10,126 nt of DNA. Source: Betaproteobacteria bacterium. GTDB taxonomy: Bacteria; Pseudomonadota; Gammaproteobacteria; Burkholderiales; SG8-39. The translations under genes were made by a program, and so were the position numbers. This document shows, one piece after another, positions 6,297 through 10,126 of the stretch; position 1 is the stretch's first letter, and each line of letters begins with the position of its first letter. Below the pieces are notes generated by a model. That model had not been told where the DNA came from. It was given only the letters and a program-made list of their open reading frames with translations, and made no database searches. The DNA lies in NCBI GenBank assembly GCA_016867955.1, contig VGIE01000052.1, positions 1 to 10,126 of the forward strand, written 5' to 3'.

Positions 6297-7268
6297 GAAG
6301 AGGCGGCCGGCAAGGCGGGTGGGACTGCGGGGGGCGCAGTTGATGCCGATTCCCGTGGAGACGGCCTTGGATCCGGAACCGGCAATGCGCATGGTGGCCG
6401 ATTATATGTGGTCGCCACCCCCATCGGTAACCTCGAGGACATCACGCTGCGGGCGCTGAGCGTGCTCGGCACGGTGGATGTCATCGCCGCGGAGGACACG
6501 CGCAACACTGCACGTCTGCTTGACCGCCACGGCATCGGCACGCGCATGCTGTCCCTGCACGAGCACAATGAAGCGCGGCGGGCGCAGGAGATCCTGCGCC
6601 TGCTCGAGGCGGGCCGGCAGGTGGCGCTGGTGTCCGATGCCGGCACGCCGGCGCTTTCGGACCCGGGCGCCATCCTGGTGGCGCGCCTGCGCGCGGCCGG
6701 CCATGCGGTGATACCGATCCCGGGACCCAGCGCGGCCACGGCCGCGCTGTCGGTGGCCGGGCTCGCCGGCACGGCCTTCCATTTCTCAGGCTTCCTCCCG
6801 GAGCGTGCGGCGGCGCGGCGCGCGGCCATCGCCGCGCTCGCCGCCGAGGAGGCACTGCTGGTGTTCTACGAATCGCCGCACCGCGTGCTGGCCTGCGTCG
6901 AAGACCTGGCGGCCGTGCTGGGCGCCGGCGGACCGCAGGACGCTCCGCCGCGCGAGATCGTCATTGCGCGCGAACTCACCAAGCTCTTCGAGTCGGTGCA
7001 TCGCTGCCCGCTCGCCGAGGCGGCGGCATGGCTGGCGGCGGATCCCAGCCGCGTGCGCGGCGAGTTCGTGCTCCTCGTCACCGGCGCGCCGAAGGCCACG
7101 GGCGGATCAACGGGGGCCGATCTCGACCGCGTGCTCAAGGCGCTGCTCGCCGAGCTGCCGCTGGCGCAGAGCGTGAAGCTCGCTCGCAGCATCACCGGCC
7201 TGCGCCGCGGCGAGGTCTACGCGCGCGCCCTGGAACTGACGGGCAAGGCGCCGGCGGCAAAGGCCTGA
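6282..7268 (+). CDS. rsmI: 16S rRNA (cytidine1402-2'-O)-methyltransferase RsmI
   Basis: RsmI uses SAM to 2'-O-methylate C1402 in the decoding centre of 16S rRNA, acting on the 30S subunit. The 328-residue protein has the family motifs in order: LYVVATPIGNLEDIT (41-55), AAEDTRNT (69-76), HEHNE, VSDAGTPALSDPG (from 117), PGPSAATAALS, FYESPHR, ARELTKLFE and GEFVLLV. The N-terminus is odd: about 40 Gly/Ala/Asp-rich residues precede LYVV, where E. coli has about 12, and this stretch is antisense to the lpoA start region. The ATG at 6282 is chosen because no later ATG or GTG start precedes the first strand; a TTG sits directly before it at 6279. The Shine-Dalgarno is weak (GGA, 6270-6272). It overlaps the divergent lpoA start by 15 bases. 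pyrC follows after 111 bases. Confidence 0.95.
   Translation: MNPGHEEAAGKAGGTAGGAVDADSRGDGLGSGTGNAHGGRLYVVATPIGNLEDITLRALSVLGTVDVIAAEDTRNTARLLDRHGIGTRMLSLHEHNEARRAQEILRLLEAGRQVALVSDAGTPALSDPGAILVARLRAAGHAVIPIPGPSAATAALSVAGLAGTAFHFSGFLPERAAARRAAIAALAAEEALLVFYESPHRVLACVEDLAAVLGAGGPQDAPPREIVIARELTKLFESVHRCPLAEAAAWLAADPSRVRGEFVLLVTGAPKATGGSTGADLDRVLKALLAELPLAQSVKLARSITGLRRGEVYARALELTGKAPAAKA
6401..6430 (-). promoter_or_regulatory. Candidate promoter for lpoA, inside rsmI
   Basis: On the minus strand a perfect TATAAT occupies 6406-6401, with TTACCG at 6430-6425 as an imperfect -35 at 18-bp spacing (three of six matches). Transcription would begin near 6394. An in-frame lpoA ATG lies at 6392-6390, eight bases after the -10 box, so it would be at or next to the 5' end. 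If the ATG at 6296 is used instead, the untranslated leader would be about 98 nt. Confidence 0.45.
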
Positions 7269-7277
7269 GCCGGGAAT

Positions 7278-7321
7278 CTGGGCACGACGCGCCGGGGCGG
7301 AGCCGCGCAGGAGTCGTCCAG
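7278..7321. repeat. Interrupted inverted repeat between rsmI and pyrC
   Basis: CTGG (7278-7281) plus ACGAC (7284-7288) can pair with GTCGT (7313-7317) plus CCAG (7318-7321), leaving a two-base GC bulge and a GC-rich loop of 24 bases that can pair further. It begins ten bases after the rsmI stop and no T-run follows. It may act as a weak terminator or mRNA 3'-end structure for rsmI. Confidence 0.3.
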
Positions 7322-7364
7322 GGATGGCGAAGGATTCGCGCGCGAAAGGTGAAATGGCAGCAGG

Positions 7365-7370
7365 TATGAT
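7365..7370 (+). promoter_or_regulatory. Candidate pyrC -10 box adjacent to the start codon
   Basis: TATGAT at 7365-7370 matches five of six positions of the sigma-70 -10 box and is an AT island in GC-rich surroundings. The pyrC ATG begins at 7380, nine bases later, so transcription would begin at about 7377-7380. No good -35 is seen at 16-18 bp spacing, so the assignment rests on the -10 alone. Confidence 0.45.
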
Positions 7371-7379
7371 TGCGGTACC

Positions 7380-8435
7380 ATGAACGCACCCCAGACCCTC
7401 ACCCTCGTTCGCCCCGATGACTGGCACCTGCACCTGCGCGACGGCGAGCAGCTCGCCGCCGTCCTGCGCCACACTGCCGCGCAGTTCGCGCGCGCCATCA
7501 TCATGCCCAACCTCAAGCCGCCGGTGACCACGGTGGCGCTGGCGCGCGCCTACCGCGAGCGCATCCTCGCCGCGCTCGGCGGCGCCGATCCAGGACCCTG
7601 CGCGGGCTTCGAGCCGCTGATGACGCTCTACCTCACCGACAACACCTCGGCGGCCGAGATCGCTGCGGCGAAGTCGAGCGGCTTCGTGCATGCGGTGAAG
7701 TACTACCCCGCCGGCGCGACTACCAATTCGGATGCCGGCGTGACGAAGCTCGCGCGCGCCTTCCCGGCGCTCGCCGCGATGGAAAAGCTGGACCTGCCGC
7801 TGCTGCTGCACGGCGAGGTGACGACGCCCGGCGTCGACGTGTTCGACCGCGAGCGCGTGTTCGTCGAAAGCGTGTTCGCTGAGGTGCGCCGGAACTTCCC
7901 GGGGCTGCGCGTGGTGTTCGAGCACATCACCACGCGCGAGGCGGCCGAGGTCGTGGCCGCGTCGCCGGCCAACGTGGCGGCGACCATCACCGCGCACCAC
8001 CTGCTCTACAACCGCAATGCCATCTTCCAGGGCGGCGTGCGGCCGCACTACTACTGCCTGCCGGTGTTGAAGCGCGAGGAACACCGCCGGGCGCTGGTGG
8101 CGGCTGCCACCGGCGGCAGCCCGAAGTTCTTCCTCGGCACCGACAGCGCGCCGCATCCGCGGGGCCTCAAGGAACATGCCTGCGGCTGCGCCGGCTGCTA
8201 CACCGCGCATGCGGCGCTGGAGCTGTATGCCGAGGCGTTCGAGGCGGCCGGCGCACTGGGGCGGCTGGAGGCCTTTGCCAGTTTTCACGGCGCCGATTTC
8301 TACGGCCTGCCGCGCAACACGGCCAGCGTGACGTTGCAGCGCACGGCCTGGAAGGTTCCGGCTGAATACTCCTTCGGCGGCGAAACGCTGGTGCCGCTGC
8401 GCGCCGGCGAGTCGCTGGGCTGGAAGCTCGCCTGA
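7380..8435 (+). CDS. pyrC: Dihydroorotase PyrC
   Basis: This cytoplasmic zinc enzyme interconverts N-carbamoyl-aspartate and dihydroorotate, the third step of de novo pyrimidine synthesis. The 351-residue protein is of the E. coli PyrC type. It begins RPDDWHLHLRDG with metal ligands H16 and H18, followed by the carboxylated lysine K107 (AVKYYPAGATTNS), H144 (LLHGEVT), H182 (FEHITT) and catalytic D255 (LGTDSAPH). Each later residue is offset by five from E. coli numbering because of a small insertion around GGADPGPC. CGCAGC and YGLPRN near the C-terminus also match. The N-terminus aligns with E. coli from residue 1, so the ATG at 7380 is secure, yet no Shine-Dalgarno lies upstream and a TATGAT box ends nine bases before it. 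The DUF3025 gene follows closely. Confidence 0.97.
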   Translation: MNAPQTLTLVRPDDWHLHLRDGEQLAAVLRHTAAQFARAIIMPNLKPPVTTVALARAYRERILAALGGADPGPCAGFEPLMTLYLTDNTSAAEIAAAKSSGFVHAVKYYPAGATTNSDAGVTKLARAFPALAAMEKLDLPLLLHGEVTTPGVDVFDRERVFVESVFAEVRRNFPGLRVVFEHITTREAAEVVAASPANVAATITAHHLLYNRNAIFQGGVRPHYYCLPVLKREEHRRALVAAATGGSPKFFLGTDSAPHPRGLKEHACGCAGCYTAHAALELYAEAFEAAGALGRLEAFASFHGADFYGLPRNTASVTLQRTAWKVPAEYSFGGETLVPLRAGESLGWKLA

Positions 8436-8461
8436 GCCTGTCCGCCACAGGCACCGCGGAG

Positions 8462-9187
8462 GTGCCGACGCTGGCCGCACTGAATGCGCGGCTGGATGCC
8501 CGCCATGTCGCGGGTTCGGGCAAGCCGATCCGGTTCGTGCCGCCGCAGCCGGACGATGCGGCCGGGTACGAGGCGCGTGCCTGGCGCACCGGCGAGATCG
8601 TCACGCGCCCGGGCAACTGGCACGACGCGGACAATGCACTGGCCTGGATCGACTGGCCGCAGACCAAGCGCGAAGTGAACCGCCAGCACCACCTGCATGC
8701 GCCGCACGGGGAAGAAAGCAGGCGCGGCACTGCGCGCGACGTGCTGACACTGTTCGACGAGGACGGGCTGGTCGTGGCCTGTGCCGAGCCGTCGCTGGCG
8801 GAACTGCTGGCAGGCTTTCGCTGGAAGGAACTGTTCTGGACGCAGCGCGCCGACGTGATGGAGAAGATGCGGTTTCACGTGTTCGGGCATGCGCTGGCCG
8901 GCAAGCTGCGCGCGCCTTTTCGCGGCCTCACGGCCAAGGCGCTTGTGTTTTCGGTGGATGCGGCGGAACTGCACCTGCCGGCGGGCGGACAGGTGGCGGC
9001 GATGGATGCCCGCGCAGCCGCATGGTTGCGCCAACCCGCTGCGCTGTCGTCGACGCGCGTGCTGGCACCTTTGCCGGTGCTGGGCATCCCTGGCTGGCAT
9101 CCGGACAACGCGCGGGCAGAGTATTACGACGATGCCGGCCAATTCCGGCCCGGTCGCAGGTCCCGCGGGGTACACTCCACCGCGTGA
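8462..9187 (+). CDS. DUF3025 domain protein, function unknown
   Basis: This 241-residue protein matches the uncharacterised DUF3025 family of beta- and gammaproteobacteria. Recognisable blocks are TGEIVTRPGNWHDADNALAW near residue 45, then WPQTKREVN, DVLTLFDEDG, FRWKELFW, MRFHVFGHAL and LAPLPVLGIPGWHPDN near the C-terminus, ending YYDDAGQFRPGR. I see no signal peptide or membrane segment and propose no function. The start is uncertain: GTG at 8462 is the first conventional start in frame, but the GGAGG there (8458-8462) overlaps it and cannot serve as its ribosome site. The frame is open upstream to 8366 with only CTG candidates, so it could begin inside the end of pyrC. The TGA at 9185-9187 overlaps the first two bases of rnpB. 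Confidence 0.85.
   Translation: MPTLAALNARLDARHVAGSGKPIRFVPPQPDDAAGYEARAWRTGEIVTRPGNWHDADNALAWIDWPQTKREVNRQHHLHAPHGEESRRGTARDVLTLFDEDGLVVACAEPSLAELLAGFRWKELFWTQRADVMEKMRFHVFGHALAGKLRAPFRGLTAKALVFSVDAAELHLPAGGQVAAMDARAAAWLRQPAALSSTRVLAPLPVLGIPGWHPDNARAEYYDDAGQFRPGRRSRGVHSTA
9171..9176 (+). promoter_or_regulatory. Candidate rnpB -10 box within the DUF3025 gene
   Basis: TACACT at 9171-9176 matches four of six positions of the sigma-70 -10 box and ends nine bases before the predicted RNA 5' end at 9186. No clear -35 is present at standard spacing. The position inside the last codons of the upstream gene is forced, because that gene ends on the first bases of rnpB. Confidence 0.35.
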
Positions 9188-9343
9188 AGCCGGCCGGGCG
9201 ATCACCGTGTCCAGAATGGGGACAGGGAGGAAAGTCCGGGCTCCAGAGAGCAGGGTGCTGGGTAACGCCCAGACGCAGGAGCCGGGGGGCAACTCCCGGC
9301 AAAGGCGATGAACAGGGCAACAGAAAGTACACCGCCGATGGCC

Positions 9344-9540
9344 GTCCGGGCCTTGCGGCGCGCGCGTAAGCGCGACGCCGCAAAGTCTCGTTACTTGAAG
9401 AGCAGGTGCGCTGAAAGGCGCATGAAGGTGCGTCGAAGGACACATCAGCTTGCATGTCTTCGGACATGCAACTGCCGATCAAGGGCGTAAAAGGACGGGC
9501 GCGCAAGCGCCCAATCCGACGCTTAGGCGTCGGATTGGCA
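9344..9540 (+). other. P12 expansion segment of RNase P RNA with six hairpins
   Basis: Between GATGGCC (ends 9343) and CAGGCAAGGGTG (starts 9541) lie 197 nt where E. coli has about 14. Visible hairpins are: 9353-9383 (TTGCGGCG/CGCCGCAA, then CGCGC/GCGCG with a GTAA loop and one bulged A); about 9406-9423 (GTGCGCT/GGCGCAT, GAAA loop); about 9428-9445 (GTGCGTC/GACACAT with one mismatch, GAAG loop); 9450-9471 (9-bp perfect stem, TTCG loop); 9497-9512 (GGGCGC/GCGCCC, GCAA loop); and 9511-9538 (12-bp perfect stem, TTAG loop). GTCC at 9344-9347 can pair with GGAC at 9493-9496, which would gather the first four arms into a multibranch junction. The last two stems share two bases and cannot both form fully. 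Confidence 0.85.
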
Positions 9541-9717
9541 CAGGCAAGGGTGAAATGGTGCGGTAAGAGCGCACCGCAGACGTGGGAACACGGCTGGCAC
9601 GGTAACCTCCACCCGGAGCAACACCAAATAGGCGGACGATGACGCTGCTCGCCGAGTCCGCGGGTAGGTGGCTTGAGCCTGCGGGCAACCGCAGGCCTAG
9701 AGGAATGATCGCTGCGC

Positions 9718-9737
9718 GGCAGGCCGCAAGGCTTGCC
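9718..9737 (+). other. P19-like hairpin in RNase P RNA
   Basis: GGCAGGCC (9718-9725) pairs with GGCTTGCC (9730-9737), eight pairs including one G-U, closed by a GCAA tetraloop. It lies between the 3' strands of P2 and P4, where some bacterial RNase P RNAs have P19 and E. coli has none. Confidence 0.7.
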
Positions 9738-9794
9738 TCGACAGAACCCGGCTTACAGGCCGGCTTCACGTTTCCTTTTCTTCTTGCGGCGCGG

Positions 9795-9817
9795 CCCTGA
9801 CAGGGTGGTTGTCAGGG
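9795..9817. terminator. Hairpin between rnpB and convergent waaF
   Basis: CCCTGACA (9795-9802) pairs perfectly with TGTCAGGG (9810-9817) over a seven-base loop. It follows the rnpB 3' end by about 24 bases and lies downstream of the waaF stop on the other strand. No T-run follows it on either strand. A pyrimidine-rich tract TTTCCTTTTCTTCTT at 9771-9785 directly follows P1 of rnpB and may be where rnpB transcription ends, so the role of this hairpin is uncertain. Confidence 0.4.
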
Positions 9818-9830
9818 TGCGGGGCCTGCA

Positions 9831-9854
9831 CATTCTGCCTGCGCATCCTGCCTG
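9831..9854. repeat. Short imperfect direct repeat downstream of waaF
   Basis: CATTCTGCCTG (9831-9841) and CATCCTGCCTG (9844-9854) differ at one position and are 13 bases apart in phase. They lie in the 126-base non-coding gap between rnpB and waaF. No function is evident, and chance is possible. Confidence 0.3.
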
Positions 9855-9897
9855 CACCATCCGGATGCAGCCGCAGGCGCGCCTGGCGCTGCCGCGT

Positions 9898-10126
9898 TCA
9901 GCGCCCGCCTGCGATCGCCGCAATTTCCGCCAGCACGCGCTGTGGCTGGAGATCGTTCATGCACCTGAAGTGGCCGAGCGGGCATTCGCGCTTGAAGCAC
10001 GGGCTGCACGCCAGTCCCTGCGGCTGAATCAGGCGCGGCGCGACGTCGCCCGTCGCGAGCGGAGGCGTGTGCTCGGCGCTGGAGGAGCCGTAGAGCGCGA
10101 CCAGCGGACGCGCCAGCGCCGCCGCG
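9898..10126 (-). CDS. waaF: LPS heptosyltransferase II (WaaF), C-terminal part only
   Basis: Only the last 75 codons and the stop are in the window; the gene continues past its right edge on the minus strand. WaaF transfers the second heptose to the LPS inner core at the cytoplasmic face of the inner membrane, from ADP-heptose (glycosyltransferase family 9). The visible part reads ALARPLVALYGSSSAEHTPPL, the family's C-terminal nucleotide-sugar binding region, and then ACSPCFKRECPLGHFRCMNDL, a Cys-rich motif typical of WaaF from beta- and many gammaproteobacteria. It ends QRVLAEIAAIAGGR before a TGA at 9898-9900. It is convergent with rnpB, about 126 bases away. WaaC or another family-9 heptosyltransferase is the main alternative, but the CSPCFKRECPLGH motif favours WaaF. 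Confidence 0.88.
   Translation of the reverse strand, partial: AAALARPLVALYGSSSAEHTPPLATGDVAPRLIQPQGLACSPCFKRECPLGHFRCMNDLQPQRVLAEIAAIAGGR

Larger units (their letters stand above)
9186..9771 (+). ncRNA. rnpB: RNase P RNA, class A, with greatly enlarged P12
   Basis: This is the catalytic RNA that removes tRNA 5' leaders. Conserved regions appear in order: GAGGAAAGTCCGGGCTCC (5' side of P4), GGGTAACGCCCAG, ACCGCCGATGGCC, AAGGGTGAAATGG, GGTGCGGTAAGAGCGCACC (P13/P14), CGGTAACCTCCACCCGGAGCAA, CCAAATAGG, the GGGTAGG loop that binds tRNA CCA, the P18 hairpin, and ACAGAACCCGGCTTA (3' side of P4). Ends are set by P1: a 12-bp perfect stem 9184-9195/9758-9769. P2 is GCGATC 9198-9203 with GATCGC 9707-9712. 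A P19-like hairpin at 9718-9737 has a GCAA loop. The total of about 586 nt compares with 377 in E. coli; most of the excess, about 183 nt, is in P12. Ends are predicted by analogy with E. coli and uncertain by a few bases. Confidence 0.97.

Noticed and set aside
7107..8480. A 457-codon open frame on the minus strand opposite pyrC
   Set aside because: pyrC has every catalytic residue in place; the antisense frame has low-complexity Arg/Gly/Ala composition and no motif.
8300..9445. A 381-codon open frame on the minus strand opposite DUF3025 and the 5' part of rnpB
   Set aside because: It crosses a structural RNA and a conserved protein gene, and its translation shows no family pattern.
9344..9540. 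CRISPR array, group I intron or insertion sequence inside rnpB
   Set aside because: There are no regularly spaced repeats, no intron core motifs, no open frame for an endonuclease or transposase, and no flanking target duplication that I can see.
9454..9642. Small forward open frame within the P12 arm and 3' half of rnpB
   Set aside because: The sequence is explained by RNase P RNA helices and conserved loops; there is no Shine-Dalgarno or coding pattern.
9858..9885. Short palindromes CATCCGGATG and CAGGCGCGCCTG after waaF
   Set aside because: They are too short and leave too little loop to be convincing terminators, and such palindromes are common by chance in GC-rich DNA.

Overview
The window is chromosomal, very GC-rich and proteobacterial. 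It carries a penicillin-binding protein activator of the short LppC type, rsmI, pyrC of the E. coli type, a class A RNase P RNA and the end of an LPS heptosyltransferase gene (waaF), so the host is a Gram-negative with lipopolysaccharide. The orphan TctC/Bug solute-binding protein and the short LpoA sequence point to Betaproteobacteria, Burkholderiales and perhaps an Alcaligenaceae-like lineage. This is an inference: the RNase P RNA keeps P13/P14 stems and a GGGC/CCCG pairing in P4 that would also suit a gammaproteobacterium.

Layout. Positions 1-154 hold an upstream spacer with an inverted repeat. Positions 155-3660 (+) hold a small accessory, probably catabolic, cluster: a Bug-type periplasmic binding protein and two paralogous amidohydrolase-2 (ACMSD-like) enzymes, of which the second has lost the catalytic/metal Asp. 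A 12-bp hairpin (3711-3741) separates this from convergent genes on the minus strand: an MFS transporter (3749-4999) and the LpoA-like activator (5064-6296, possibly from 6392). rsmI (6282-7268, +) is divergent from lpoA with overlapping 5' ends. It is followed by pyrC (7380-8435), a DUF3025 gene (about 8462-9187), rnpB (9186-about 9771), and a convergent, truncated waaF (9898 to the window end, -).

How the parts relate. The first block looks like uptake or sensing of a carboxylate plus its breakdown. The MFS gene lies where yraN often follows lpoA, so this may be a point of rearrangement. From 5064 on the genes are housekeeping: cell-wall synthesis, 16S rRNA methylation, pyrimidine synthesis, tRNA maturation and LPS core synthesis.

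Most notable: the RNase P RNA carries about 183 nt of extra sequence in P12, folded into at least six hairpins, several with GNRA or UUCG tetraloops. Next are the second amidohydrolase with TNFPQ in place of TDFPH, and a pyrC start that sits 9 nt after a TATGAT box with no Shine-Dalgarno, suggesting a leaderless or near-leaderless mRNA.
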